A stretch of 64,000 nt of DNA. Origin: Heterohyrax brucei (lineage: Eukaryota > Chordata > Mammalia > Hyracoidea > Procaviidae). Shown piece by piece: positions 10,258 through 21,497 of this stretch. The stretch is from positions 25,242,001 to 25,306,000 of the forward strand of contig CM053152.1 of assembly GCA_028571685.1 (NCBI GenBank), written 5' to 3'. Each line of letters begins with the position of its first letter. Position 1 is the first letter of the stretch. Below the pieces are notes generated by a model, which saw only the letters and a program-made list of their open reading frames with translations, searched no databases and had not been told where the DNA came from. A program made the translations under genes and the position numbers.

Positions 10258-10460
10258 TAGTAAGCTGTGCAGATACTTAACACACTTGGCTGGTAACAGA
10301 AAGTTTAGAGGCTCAGATCGAACCAGCAGCTTCTCAGAAGAGAGGCCTGGCAATTTACTTCCAAAAAAATAGTTTTTGAAAATCCTAGGAGCACAGTTCT
10401 ACTCTGACCCACATTAGGTCTTCATGAATACAAGTTGATTCAACAGTAACTAGTTTCTGG
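10258..10460 (+). mobile_element. AfroSINE, long subtype, diverged
   Basis: Forward copy recognised by 'cttggctggtaacagaaagtttagaggc', 'agaagagaggcctggcaattta' and 'agcacagttctactctgaccc'. It is the middle of three consecutive forward SINEs. Confidence 0.68.
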
Positions 10461-10489
10461 TTTTTAGTAACTAAGTATAGAAGCAGTAG

Positions 10490-10647
10490 AAAGCCTGGTG
10501 GTCTAGTGGTTAAGTGCTAAAGCTGCTAACCAAAAGGCTGGCAGTTTGAATCTACCAAGTGGTTCTTGAAAATTCCATGAAGTGGCTCTACTCTGTACTA
10601 TAGGGCCACTGTGATCTGGCATTGACCCAACAGCAGTGGATTTGGTA
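10490..10647 (+). mobile_element. AfroSINE
   Basis: Forward copy: 'gaaagcctggtggtctagtgg', 'aagctgctaaccaaaaggctgg', 'ctctactctgtactatagg', then a degraded tail. Confidence 0.83.
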
Positions 10648-10990
10648 CAGAGGCAGTGATGGTTCTGCAGTAGAATTCTCATCTTCCAAGTGGGAGACTC
10701 CGTTTTGATTCTCGGCTGTTGCACTTCACGTTCAGCAACCTTGTCTAACAGTGAAGGCTTGTGTGTTGCTGTGCTGCTGAATAGGCTTCAGAAGAGCTTT
10801 ACACTGACACAGACTAGGAGGAAAGTCCTAGTGATCTACTTCAGAAAACTAGCCAGTGAAAACTCTATAGACCACAGTGGTCCATAACCAATCACAGAAT
10901 GCCCCTGGAACAAGCAGTGTTTTGCTTCGTTGTGCATGGGATTTCTATCAGTCAGGGGCTGACCTAATGGCAGATAGCAACAAGTAGTTA
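10648..10990 (+). mobile_element. tRNA-Gly-headed SINE with RTE-type tail
   Basis: The first 75 bases (10648-10722) resemble a tRNA-Gly gene: A-box region 'agtagaattctcatcttcc', anticodon-arm-like 'aagtgggaga', and a degenerate B-box 'gttttgattc'. The body includes 'gctgaataggcttcagaagagc' and 'gacacagactaggaggaaag'. The tail 'agtgttttgcttcgttgtgcat' to 'cagatagcaacaag' matches the RTE LINE 3' end, which implies RTE-driven mobilisation. It is not a functional tRNA gene because the arms carry mismatches. Confidence 0.75.
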
Positions 10991-11179
10991 CTATCTGATA
11001 AGGCTTAGCTTTTAGACCATGCAGATGGGTGCTTTTCTACATGTAGACATCCTGGAGAGATAGGAGCACACTGAGTCATATCTCCTCTTGTCTCTTCTTT
11101 CTTTGAAAAAGTGGGATCGTTACAGACTATAAGTCAGTCAAGTGCCCCATTCCACGAGATCTCCCTGACCTCCTGGATA

Positions 11180-11415
11180 TGGGGAGGCCCTCCTGTTAGC
11201 ATCTCATTCCATTCTGCATTTCTTCTTGTTGCTATTGTCACATTTGTAACCTGAAAAAATTGTTGAGTGATTCTCATATAATGGCTATCTTTCCCAGCAG
11301 AGCAAAGAGGGGAGGGCTAGGCCTAGCCTGCTTGTTTGCTGCTGTGTTTTCAGGACCCAAAGCTTTGATACATCATAGGAGCTCAGTAAATATTTGCTGA
11401 ATAATTGCATGAGCA
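11180..11415 (+). repeat. L2 LINE 3' end (ancient)
   Basis: The end has the classic L2 tail phrase 'ggagctcagtaaatatttgctgaataattg' (about 11368-11408). The upstream part is more diverged. The rest of 10991-11784 shows nothing I can name. Confidence 0.5.
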
Positions 11416-11784
11416 TCAAAGAGTCTGCCATTACAATTGTTATGCTGAACTAGAAACTCTTGTTTTGGGGAAAACGAAGTGAACTTGATTCTTTTCCTTC
11501 AGATGGTTCCACAAGGGTAGAGAGAAGAAATGAGTCTGTGAGGATATTTCTCCATTACATAATGCCATCTCAGACTGACTATACCTGTCTCTACCCAGGA
11601 TTATCACCCTCTGAAGAGTTGTAGTGGTTGCTGAGAATAATAACTGTAAGGCTATAATCAGGGCTATTCCCAGGCAAAATTATGAAGTTAGTGATGTTTA
11701 TTTTTGAGATGTAAAGCCTCCCAGCAATATTAAAGAAGCTCCTAGTATCGTCATCAAAAATTTAAAATCCATGGAACCTACAGC

Positions 11785-11985
11785 TCTGGAAAATGGTTTT
11801 GTAGAATCCTATGGAACTAATTAATGTTCTTGGCTGCTAACTGAAAGACTGGAGGCTGGATCCACCCAGAGACACCTAAGGAGAGAAGCCTGGTGACCTC
11901 CTTCTGAAAAATCCGCCTGTGGTGCACAGTTCTCCTCTGACACATATCTGATTGCTATGATTCAGTCAGCTCACTGACAAGTGGC
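11785..11985 (+). mobile_element. AfroSINE, long subtype, diverged
   Basis: Forward copy with 'ttggctgctaactgaaagactggaggc', 'agaagcctggtgacctccttctg' and 'cacagttctcctctgacac'. CpG-derived sites are heavily decayed. Confidence 0.68.
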
Positions 11986-13249
11986 TGGTGGATCATTACC
12001 AATTTCTCACGTGTCAGAGTTTGGCTTATTTTATATCATGAACTCAGGGAAACATGTTCACGGACATAGTATCAAGGGTTGTAGATTTCTCCAAATTCTT
12101 TTAGACTTCCTTTAAACAATGACTCCTTTCTCCTGGGTGGAGGGGTATCATTAATCGTCAAATATGCAGGAATTCCCCCACATTTTCCAGCCTCCTTGTA
12201 GTCAGTTGGAGCCAGAAACATGACTTTAGTGGCCAATGGGCTGTAAGAAGAAATGGTGTTACTTCCCAGCCAAAGCATTTAAGACCTTCCATCTTCTCCT
12301 CTACGGAGGCAGTCATAGAGGCTTCATGTCACGACGTCAGAGCGCCTGTGAGCCTCCGGCTTGGGGGAGAGCCACCTGCCAACCCACAAGGGACAGGCAG
12401 CACAAGTGAGAAGTAAATTTGTTTGTTTCAGTGTGTGTCAGCAAACGATCTGGCAGGATTTCTCCTTAGACGGTTCAACTGAATGAAAAGACATTAACAT
12501 AGGTACGACTGACAGAAGTGTGAGCAGATGGAGGGAAGCAACAAGGAGCACTGAGATGCCCAGAGGCTAGGAAGCCATCAGTGGCCCTAGTTATGGAGCC
12601 TCAAGGAGAAGACACGGTGTTAATAGAGACCCAAGGTATTTGGAGCCATATGGAAGGAACAGCCTCTGCTGGGACTGTGGTGCCAAAGCAAGGAGGAAAC
12701 AGAAAGAAATACCTGCACCTTGCCCTCTTCCAGCTCACCAGTGTCCTGAGAGTGCCTCCTGCAGACCAACCCAACCAGGAACCAGAGGGCAAGGGAGCCC
12801 AAGTGCTACAGCCTATAAGGGTTGGTCTGCCGGACCATAGAGAAGGGCAGGGAATGGAAGAAAGATGAGGGCGCGGGGAGAGTGTACAGCATAGGGAAGA
12901 TAAACTCGTCTGTCCTGACAAAGACTCAGCCCAGTTCCAGGTCATAGTCTGCCTCTGGAGCATCTGTTGTACACCATCTTCCTGACCCAGCTGCTCCAGT
13001 TGCCTCTACAGAGATGGTCAACTGCGTGCAAGCAGGAGCAGTGCTGCGTTACTGTGTCTCTTTAGTATCCAGTATTGCACCTGCAATGTAATCAATACTG
13101 TTTAAAGTTAATTTCTGCTGTGTGGCAACAGAAGCAATTGTAACTTCCAATATTTCGTTCTAATTAATTTTGAGTGGTGATTTTCTCATGGTGGTGGTTT
13201 GCTTCATCAACACCGTACCTTATATGCTTGAGTCTGCAAGCAGTGGATT
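11986..13249. other. Old, unassigned repeat-like sequence; no gene
   Basis: Phrases such as 'gactttagtggccaatggg' (about 12221-12240) and 'accagagggcaagggagccc' (about 12781-12800) recur in mammalian genomes as parts of ancient repeats, but I cannot name the families. The 120-codon minus-strand frame at 12601-12963 is not recognisable as a protein. Confidence 0.4.
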
Positions 13250-13345
13250 CTCATTCATTGCTTAGTTCAGTAAACATTCAGTGAACGGTTACTCTCTGCC
13301 CAGCACTGTGCAAGAATCTTGGACCTGGGAACGCAATAAGCTACT
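13250..13345 (-). repeat. L2 LINE 3' end fragment
   Basis: Reverse L2 tail: 'cagtaaacattcagtgaacgg' followed by 'tgcccagcactgtgcaag' and 'acctgggaacgcaataa'. Confidence 0.5.
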
Positions 13346-13539
13346 CCACACAGAGCAGGGCTAAGAATGGATTGCCTGAGTGATTACTCATCTCCTTTGA
13401 AAAATAAAATGCTTCCAAGTACTTGAGCAGAGATGAGCTAGTCCTAGCACAGGGGGCTGGGATTCCAGAGTTCTGATGCTCCCGTGAGTGAAACATCTCC
13501 ACTGGTGTAGCATAGTTATCTTCTTTTTATTAAAAACAT

Positions 13540-13865
13540 CTTCCAACATGCACACTGATGCTCAGTGCAGCATTGTTTACAGTAGCTGAAAGATGGAAGC
13601 AACTCATGCACAAAATGAGTCAGACCCAAAAGGACAAATAGTGTATGACTCAATTTATGTGAAATGTCTAATAGACTAATACAAAGAGAGAGAATGTAGA
13701 CCGGCGCAATGAAGAGTTCTCAGTGGGCGCAGAGCTGTGGTCTGAGACAATGAAAGGTTTGGGAAACGGTGGTGATGATTGCACAGCATTATGAGAATGA
13801 TTAATGCTGCTGGATTAGACACTGAGAAAAGGTTAATATGGTAAAATTTTTGTTGTGTATGTTTA
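13540..13865 (+). repeat. Ancient L1 (L1M-type) 3' end, internally deleted
   Basis: Forward remnant of L1 ORF2 C-terminus and 3' UTR: 'ctcagtgcagcattgtttacag', 'agatggaagcaac', 'aaaaggacaaatagtgtatgac', then 'ggtggtgatgattgcacagc' and 'aaggttaatatggtaaaattt'. The segment that normally lies between the second and third landmarks is deleted. Confidence 0.7.
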
Positions 13866-13869
13866 CTTG

Positions 13870-14580
13870 CTTTTTAATATTTTATTGTACTTTAAGCAAA
13901 AGTATACAACCCAAGTAAATTTATCATACAAAAATTTATACATACTCTGCTATGTAACTCTAATGTTCTCCCCTCACCGTGACAGCACACTCGTCCTTTC
14001 TGCCCTGTGTTCACTCAACCACCTCCTTCCCCCTCTGTCCTCTCATCTCACCTCTGGACAGCCCAGTTAGTCTCATGTATCTACTTAAGCCAGAAAGCAC
14101 TCTCTTGCCAGTATCATTTTATATCTTACAATTCAGTTCAGTCATTGTCTGAAGGGTGGGCTTCAGGAATGGTGTCAGTGCTGGGCTATCAGAGTCTGGT
14201 GGCCGTGTCTTCGGGGAATTTTCCTGTCTGTCAGATCAGCAGATCTGTTCTATGTAATACAATTTGAGCTTTGCACTCCATTTCTCTCCCTTTATGTCAG
14301 AGACTCTGTTGTGTTCTCTGTCAGGGTGGTAACTGGTGATGGCAGGGCGTCATCTATTTCCTCTGGTCTCACGTGGACGTAGTCTCTGGATTGTGTGGCC
14401 CTTTGTGTTGTGTATGTTTTGCCACAAGCAAAACAAGTAAAAACCATGCTGATGATCCCGTTACCAAGGTCTTCGCTGGACCATTGTAAACCTCCAGTTT
14501 GACTACATGAAAAAGAACCAGGAGGGACTTGCTTAATGTTTGCGTGAAAGAGATTTTTTACGTGTCGACTTAGAAACACC
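13870..14580 (-). mobile_element. L1 3' UTR, 5'-truncated, afrotherian type
   Basis: Reverse copy starting with the A-rich end 'tttattgtactttaagc' (about 13882). It continues through 'gacagcacactcgtcctttc', 'ctcatgtatctacttaagcc' and 'gtctctggattgtgtggccc'. The same order recurs at 53880-54640 in L1-2. It lies against the opposite-strand ancient L1 end. Confidence 0.72.
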
Positions 14581-15222
14581 CCAAATGACTACACAGAAGC
14601 ATAAGGTCAGCTCTCCTCTACACCATAGTAACACCAAACTGTCATTTCCATTAGCAAAGTTTAAAGATCCAAATAATAATTGATGATACCAGGAGGATTT
14701 GTGCCGTAAGTAGCCCTATTAATTCACTGAATATCTTAGTCTTACAGGAAGCAGAGAATAAAGGCTATTCATTAGGTAAACGTTGGTACTTCTCGTTGTA
14801 ACTGGAATAACCTGTGGAGCAGCCCAAGGACTTGGAATTACAGTTACCCTCTGAGAATGAAAACACAACTTGAATCTATAATGGATTAAAAAGCAGAGAG
14901 GAATAAAATCTTCTGACAGGGACAGTGTCTCTCAAGTCAGGTGGAACAGGGCCTGTTTCAGTTTTTACATAATTACTTGTCTCTCGGGTATCAGCAGGAA
15001 TCACTCTGATTTTTGAGATTTAGCTAAAATTGCCACCAAAATAGCATTCACAATATTTTCCCCAAGACTTCTGTAAATTCCCGGGAGCTTGGGTGCTCAT
15101 GCTCACTCCAGTTCTGAGTGTTTAACCCATCTGACCTCTAACCTGCTTGGGTCTCCAATCTGGGGCAAGAGTCTTTCATCTCTTCCTTCTGTTCTCTAGG
15201 AATACCCACAGACATATGTGAC
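14581..15222. other. No recognisable feature
   Basis: Apparently unique AT-rich sequence with no gene or nameable repeat. Confidence 0.5.
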
Positions 15223-15639
15223 TGTTACAGTTTGGATTGTGTCCCTCAAAACTACGCGCTGGAATCCTAACCCCTATACCAGTAGATGTAATCTCATGTG
15301 TCAACAGTATTTCCTTTGTTCTACTAATGAAGCCATGTCGGTGTAGAATGTATCTTAAACCTAATCACTCTGGGAAGTCAGCGTGGGAGATGAAGCGTAG
15401 CAAGCTAGCACAAATGAGAGAAAGACAGATGCCACGTGGAAGTGGTTAAGGAACTAAGCAATGGAAGCTGAAAGAGAAAGAATTTTCCATCAGAGCAGAT
15501 AGTGAAAGCATCTTCCCCTAGAGCCAGTGTCCTGAATTTGGACTTCTAGCCCCTTCTCTGTGAGAAAATAAATTTCTGTTTGTTAAAGCTACCCACTTGT
15601 GATATTTTTGTTACAGCAGCTCTGGGAAGCGAAGATGCA
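15223..15639 (+). mobile_element. MaLR-type solo LTR, lineage-specific family (internally shortened)
   Basis: Begins 'tgttacagtttggattgtgtccc' and approaches the end with 'gagaaaataaatttctgtttgttaaagc' and 'tatttttgttacagcagc', the poly(A) signal and U5 signature of this family. At about 417 bp it is shorter than the 501-538 bp of other copies, so an internal deletion is likely. No clean TSD is visible. Confidence 0.65.
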
Positions 15640-16784
15640 GACTCTGCTGAAGGTTGGAGTGTAGAAGCAGTTTTAGATCAGAGAAATGAGAACATTTGAG
15701 ACTGGGTTGTGTACATTCACAGTCTTCAAGATTGTATGACCACAGTGTCCCTGGGTATTCTTCCCTGGTCAGTGTTCCTCAGACCCCACCATAGTGCTCT
15801 GACCTTTCTTTCTGTTCTTTTTGCCTCCCATTCTGTTTCTTGTCTGCTCTCCTCTGTTCATTTTTGCGTTCTTTATCTTTTGACTTGGTTTCTCCAAATT
15901 ACAAAATGCATGAATACCATCAGTTTGAAACTACAGAGGTACAGAATTAAAATGTTACACTTCTCTTTCCAGCATTATTGACAATATTTTTGTTATGCTG
16001 ATCTGATTAGCAAAAGGTGGTATCACCTTTTGCTTCACTTTGTATTTTTCTGACTACTAGTTACAGTAAATTTTCCCATATTATTTATCAGTCATTTGAG
16101 TTTCTTCTGTGAATTCTGACTGTATATCCTTTACCCTAGAACCTAATCACTTCTGGATCCACTGAGAAGACTGACTTTCAGAGCTTGCAAATAAATACTG
16201 AAATTTGAAGGTGTTTATACAAAATTACTGTACCCTGTGGGCCTGATCTAGTGGGCCACTGGCATTCTACAGGGAATATCCCTTTCGCTTCTGTCTGCTG
16301 CTTTCAATAACAATTACATTCTTCTATTAAAGACTCTCCATTTTGAATATTCCAGAGTAGAATGAGTCTTTACAACCTATAAATCCTGGGTGCACTGTGG
16401 CCATGGTAAACCTTGGCACCAAGAAGGTAGTCATATGAAGCTCCAGAATCATCTCAGATTTTGAGGAGAATTGGTATTTGGACAGTGTGACCAGTAGTTC
16501 TTGCTCATTATTTAGGGGTATCATGCAACTGGTTTGTCTAGATGGCCCTAGTTTGCATACTCTGCCTCGGTATCTCATCTGAATAGTGGCTCCTCTTGCC
16601 CTCAAAAGTACCCTGCTCGAGAGGATAAATTATAAGGTTATCCTATCTTTGTAGGATCCGACTCGACGGCACTTGGCTATCTTTGTGTCATTTTCAGCAA
16701 ATTACTTGGCTAAGAAACCTGTTATCACACAAGCAACTGATAGACATTCCTATGCTGTGACACTGTTTTTTAAAAATGACCGGT
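15640..16784. other. No recognisable gene; AfroSINE tail scrap near 16645-16672
   Basis: Mostly unique. A short phrase 'ggatccgactcgacggcact' near 16653 is the 3' end of an AfroSINE or RTE and nothing more. Confidence 0.45.
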
Positions 16785-17299
16785 TGTTTGGTCATCTGCT
16801 ACTGCTCCAACAGAAATACCACCAAGTGGATGGCTCTAACAAAGGGAAGTTTATTCTTACACAGTCTGGTAGGCTACAAGTACAAATTCAGGGTGTCCAA
16901 TCCAGGGGAAGGCTGTTCCTCTGTTGTCTCTGGTGGAATGTCCTTGTGTGGCCTCAGTCTTTGGTCAGGGAGCGTCTTGGCTCAGGAACCTCAGATGTGA
17001 AGGACGTACTCTACTCCCAGGACTGCTTTCTTGATGGTGTGAGGTTCCCAGTTCTATGCTTGCTTCTCTTTTCTCTCTCATAGGAGAAAAGGTGGTGCAA
17101 ACCATACTCCAGGGAAAATTCCCTTTGCAATGGAGCAGGGAGGGGACCTTAGGAAGGGATTTACAGTCCCACCCTAATCCTCTTTAACATATAGCGTGGG
17201 AAAAATCACAAAATGGAGGGCAATCATAAAATGTTGGGAATCATGGCCCAGCCAAAGGGCTATATACGTTTTTGGGGAAACACAATTCAATCTATGACC
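16785..17299 (-). mobile_element. MaLR-type solo LTR, lineage-specific family
   Basis: Reverse LTR: U5 at the left ('gctccaacagaaataccacc'), poly(A) signal region 'aagtttattcttacacag', U3 end at the right ('aattcaatctatgacc'). It is flanked by the 5-bp direct repeat CCGGT (16780-16784 and 17300-17304). The terminal CA has mutated to CC. The 136-codon frame on the plus strand is antisense LTR sequence. Confidence 0.83.
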
Positions 17300-17304
17300 C
17301 CGGT

Positions 17305-18269
17305 CTACTGGTTTTATAAAAGCCAGCGACACAACAGCCTAAAACTAAGAGTTTATATTTAACACAGAGGCACAGAACTAGAAAATTTTTGAGCCGACCT
17401 TAAAGGCAATTTAATCTGGTGATTCCTCCCAACCCCTATACCCTGTAGGTTATCAAGCATTTGAAAAACCAACCAAAACTCAGAAACCTTCTCCCAGGGA
17501 GTCACTCAAACATAGACATAACATCTTGTCCATTATTTCAGCAGGTCCACAAGGCCTCTAAAGCTCATTCAGGGCAACCAGATTAAAAGCTCTTGTTTTT
17601 AAACCATAGATAAGTGAAGACATCGAGATTCAGGGAAGATAGATAATATCTCAAAAAAAAAAAAGAAAAGAAAAGAAAAAGCAAAGCTTTTTAGAAGGAG
17701 AAATACATTTAGTGTTTCCTAATTTTTGTCATGGCCTATCTCAAAATTCCAAGTCTGTTGTGTGACTGAGAAGGTAAAGTTGTAGAAGAGATCTTTGAAT
17801 TGGGTGTTACTAAGAACTTATGGTACTTTGTAAAAGCAAAGCAGCAATTGACCCTGTTCTCTGGATAATTCTCAGATCACCGATGAAGTTCTCATTAATA
17901 TGTGTGCTGCAGTACTTGTTGGTCAGCCCTTCTGCTGAGTGGACAGTACAGAAACTTGCCTCATGACTGGCCTGGGCAGCCTCCGCCTCTGCCACGCTCT
18001 CACCTGCATCCCATGCCCTGGCTGCCTGAAGTGTTGGCAGTGCCCTTCAGTACTGGGTCCTTTCAGTCTTTTTAGTTTTGCTCATCCTGATTTCTTTTGC
18101 TAAAAATTTCTACTTGTTCATTAAAATGTTCTCAAGGATAAGTTCACTTCCTCTTCATAGTTTTTGTAACACCAACAGCAGAGGTGGTAACTCTTTCCTT
18201 CAGCCTCCATAATGCAAAGGGAGATTTCTGTTACCACACAGAGCATGCTGCATTGATTATTTTATTGAC
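17305..18269. other. No recognisable gene; A-rich tract at 17654-17682
   Basis: Apparently unique apart from an (A)n/(AAAAG)n tract. Confidence 0.45.
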
Positions 18270-18425
18270 CTGTCTTTCCTATTTCAAACTCCAGCCACTA
18301 AATTGTAAGATTTACAAGGCTGAGGGCAGGACCTAATTCAGGTTTGAATGCTAGCATTCTACATGCCTAGTGTTTGCCAGACAGGATGCCCTCCAATTAT
18401 TTGTTGAACGCCGTGAATGAGTATA
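18270..18425 (+). repeat. L2 LINE 3' end (ancient)
   Basis: Forward L2 tail: 'ctaaattgtaagatttacaaggctgagggcagg', then 'ctagtgtttgccag' and 'atttgttgaacgccgtgaatga'. Confidence 0.58.
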
Positions 18426-19607
18426 TCCTCAAGGAATGTCTTTTTGCATCCCAATATATTAAATAAAATCTAGGTATGGATAGGGCATGCTTTTCTCTTA
18501 CTTTCATGATGTTTGCTGTTTATTGTTTTAGCTTTCTTTTGTTTTACAGGCTAATACAGCATTTAACAGTTCTTTTTCTTTATGATTAAGACAGAGAAAA
18601 ACCTCCCTCATTAGCTTAAGCTGCAAAGTTTACAGTCATAATTTTGGAGGGAGTTAACAATATTGGTGGATAAATTGCTGTGGATCCCAGAGGGAAGGCT
18701 CATGTTCTCCTTGCCAGACTTCTATGGCCTGGGGCACCACAGAGGATCTTTTTTCCTTTTCCCAGGTATCAGTGTCAAAAGGAGTTTGCCGAAGAGCCAA
18801 AATCTTCATCTGTTTATGGCTTCACAGTCAATGAAAAATGCATGATCATTAGAAGCTAATTACTGGTTTCGTGGTAGTATTTATCACAAAAGCTAATTTG
18901 ATCTTCCTGAAGTCACTTCGAGGGTGAGCTGAGCCCATTACTATGAAGTATTATAAGGTTTTCTGTTTTGTTTTTTTAAAGTTACCCAATGAATACACTA
19001 ACAAACCAAAACCAATTGGGGACGACAACAGTGGAGTGGCATGGCCTGACATCTCAATCGTTTCCATCTGGCCTATATAATTTCTGAAATAGTTTGTTTC
19101 AAAAGCATTCCTTTCTACTTGGAGGAAGATGTCTCAAAGGTTCTGTATGGAAAATTCAATTGAGTATGGCTTTTTGTGGGTCCTGAAGAATTGATTATTT
19201 TTAAATGCAGTTAAATAGCTTACTTGAGCAAAAGCCATAACGATACATCCAAATAGAATCTTGAGTCTTACATTTTAAGGTCTCTGAACTATTTGCTGAT
19301 CCCTGTTGCTTCTGCTTTCTTAATATATATTGTTCCTGTTGGAACGTAAGCCATTTGTACCAATACTTTATTCACTTACTTGTTTAGCTAATAGTTGCTT
19401 GGGATACAAAAAGAGGTATTTCATGACTGAGTCTTTAGTTTCAGAGAGAAGATGCCTGAGAAAATTGATAAAACAGATTAAAATATAGAAGATACCCCTG
19501 GACTAGTATAGAAGTTCAGAAAGGGAGCAAGAAGGGTAATACAAGGGAGAGGAGCCTGAGGATGGAGGTAGAAAACATGAATTTGAGGCATGCCTTCCAT
19601 GTCTACA
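18426..19607. other. Repeat-poor stretch, candidate conserved noncoding DNA at 18540-18960
   Basis: No repeat family is recognisable. The 18540-18960 part has clustered homeodomain-type cores ('ctcattagcttaagc', 'agaagctaattactgg', 'aaaagctaatttgatc'). No coding signature. The functional reading is inference. Confidence 0.3.
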
Positions 19608-19612
19608 CTGAA

Positions 19613-20147
19613 TGTTTCCGTCATCTAGTGCTGCTCTAACAGAAACACCGCAAAGTGGATGGCTTGAGCAAAGAAAAGTTTGTTCTTACATAGCCCAGCA
19701 GCTTACCAGTCCGCATTCAGGGTGTCCACTCTAGGGAAAGGGCTTTCCCTCCATCTGTTCTGAAGGAAAAGTCTTTTATTGCATCAGTCTTTGATCAGGG
19801 AGCATCTTTGCACAGGAACCTCAGGTCTGAAGGATGAGCTCTGCCTTCTTGATGGTATGAGGTTCCCAATCCTCTGCTTGCTCCCCTCGCCTCCCCTCCC
19901 TTTCCCTTCTATCTCTTGTAGGATGAGAGGATAAACAGTAGAGCAAGCTATACTCCAGGGAAACTCCCTTTACGATGGAACAGGGAGGTGATCCTATGAA
20001 AAGATTTGCAGTCTCACCCTAATTCTTTAACATACGGCATAGGAATGTCACACAACGGAAGGCAATCATAAAATATTGGGAATTGTGGCCCAGCCACACA
20101 ACTACACATATTTTGGGGGGGTGGGGGAAACAATTCAAGCCATGACA
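19613..20147 (-). mobile_element. MaLR-type solo LTR, lineage-specific family
   Basis: Reverse LTR beginning 'tgtttccgtcatctagtgctgc' and ending 'caattcaagccatgaca'. Both termini keep TG...CA. It is flanked by CTGAA at 19608-19612 and 20148-20152, an exact 5-bp TSD. U3 holds a C-rich tract ('cccctcgcctcccctccc' near 19885). Confidence 0.87.
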
Positions 20148-20915
20148 CTGAACAAGTATCTTTATCTGTAAAACGAGATAATAAAATCTGCTCTAATGAT
20201 CTCAGGGTTGGTAAGTTTTCAAGGGATTTTGTAAATTAGAAAGTTTGCTTCACAGTCCTAATGTCTTCTTCCTCCTCCTTCTCTTAAGCCCACTAGTACG
20301 ATCTTCAGGAGCTCGGGAAGGCTTCTTGAAGGGGCTGGACATGGGTCAGGTCTAGAAAATAGTTAGGGTCAAGACAGTCAGAAGTAAAGGTGTCAAAAAA
20401 GGCCCAGAGACAAGATTAACACTTTATAGATTTTAAGAGGAAAAACTCATTCTTCCTTTCTATGTTATGATGAGAGAAAACTTTGTGGCTGTTAACTGTA
20501 ATTATTTTCCTTATTCTTGGTTTCACCACTAACACAGCACTGCAGGACCTCCTTACTTCCCATCTTTGCAGGAAGACTTTCTTTTTTATGTATCTATGTG
20601 TGCTAGCAACAGACTTGGCAAAGATATGGCTATAGTGAGACAATAGCAAATATTTTTCTAAAAAAAGGCCTAGCTGGATCTGCTTAGATTTTCTGATGTT
20701 ATGCCTTACGATGCTCTTGGGTCTCTCTCTGTCTGTCTTCAAATTTTGCTTACGTTTGCTTTGTTGCATCTGCTCATACTAGAGACTGGCTACACAGAAT
20801 CAGCCTGAGATGAGGACAGAGGATGACATAGGTTCTGATTCTGGATTTGTCACCAACCGTCTGCATATTCCTGGCCCAACCACCTACCCACTCTGGGTAC
20901 TATTAAGAAATGAAC
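20148..20915. other. No recognisable gene; possible MIR scraps
   Basis: Phrases near 20150-20230 ('tatctttatctgtaaaacgagataataaaatc') and 20830-20910 ('tctgattctggatttgtcacc') look like MIR pieces but are too diverged to delimit. The minus-strand 117-codon frame at 20416-20769 has no recognisable motif. Confidence 0.4.
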
Positions 20916-21295
20916 ATGAGATTAGAAAACTTGTAGGCCCCTATCTGTTTCCAAAACTGCACAAGCCATTTTAAGAATCATCTGGGTTAAAAGACAACTC
21001 TGTTGTTAGTTGCTGTTGTGTTAATTCTGACTGTGGCAACCCCGTGTATGCAGAATATAACTGCTCCATAGAGTTTCTAAGGCTGTGACTTCTCTGAGGC
21101 AGATTGCCAGGCACCTGCTTTTGAGGCACCTCTGGGTATGTTTAGACCTTCTTTCATCTAACAATTGAGAATTTAGCCATTTGCACTACCAAGGAACTTC
21201 TAATGCATGTATATGAGATTAGAAAACTTCTAGGCTCTTATCTAGTTCCAAAACTGTAGGAGTCTTTTTGAAAATCATTATTTGGATTAAAAAAC
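20916..21295. repeat. Diverged direct repeat of about 82 bp flanking a SINE
   Basis: The block starting 'atgagattagaaaactt' at 20916-20997 recurs at 21213-21295, with shared phrases 'ccaaaactg' and 'ggattaaaa/gggttaaaa'. The copies differ at roughly a quarter of positions. The only sequence between them is the AfroSINE at 21002-21203. Confidence 0.7.
21002..21203 (-). mobile_element. AfroSINE, long subtype, between the direct repeats
   Basis: Reverse copy: 'tgttgttagttgctgttgtg', 'tgctccatagagtttctaagg', 'gcaggcac'-like middle block, and a head ending 'gcactaccaaggaacttc'. Confidence 0.75.
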
Positions 21296-21340
21296 ACCCT
21301 AGGAGAGTTTAACAAAAAATATTCAGGTTGCTATACCTGT

Positions 21341-21497
21341 CCTCAGAAAACCTAGTGGTGCAATGGTTGAAAGTCTTGTCTGCTAACAAAAACATCAGCA
21401 GTTCAAATCCGCCAGGCACTCTTTTGAAACCACAGGGCAGTTCTATGCAATCTACAGGATGGCTATGAGCCAGAATTGACTTGAAGGCAATCAGTAT
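21341..21497 (+). mobile_element. AfroSINE
   Basis: Forward copy: 'gaaaacctagtggtgcaatgg', 'gcagttcaaatccgccaggc', then 'gcagttctatgcaatctacagg' and tail 'acttgaaggcaatc'. Confidence 0.82.

Noticed and set aside
10648-10722. tRNA-Gly-like sequence as a real tRNA gene
   Set aside because: The arms carry several mismatches, the B-box is degenerate, and it continues into a SINE body with an RTE tail. A similar head occurs at 32390-32455.
12601-12963. 120-codon minus-strand frame as a coding exon
   Set aside because: Lies in sequence that resembles an old interspersed repeat; opposite-strand frames are equally open.
20416-20769. 117-codon minus-strand frame as a pseudogene
   Set aside because: Low-complexity, lysine-rich translation with no recognisable motif; AT-rich chance frame is the simpler reading.
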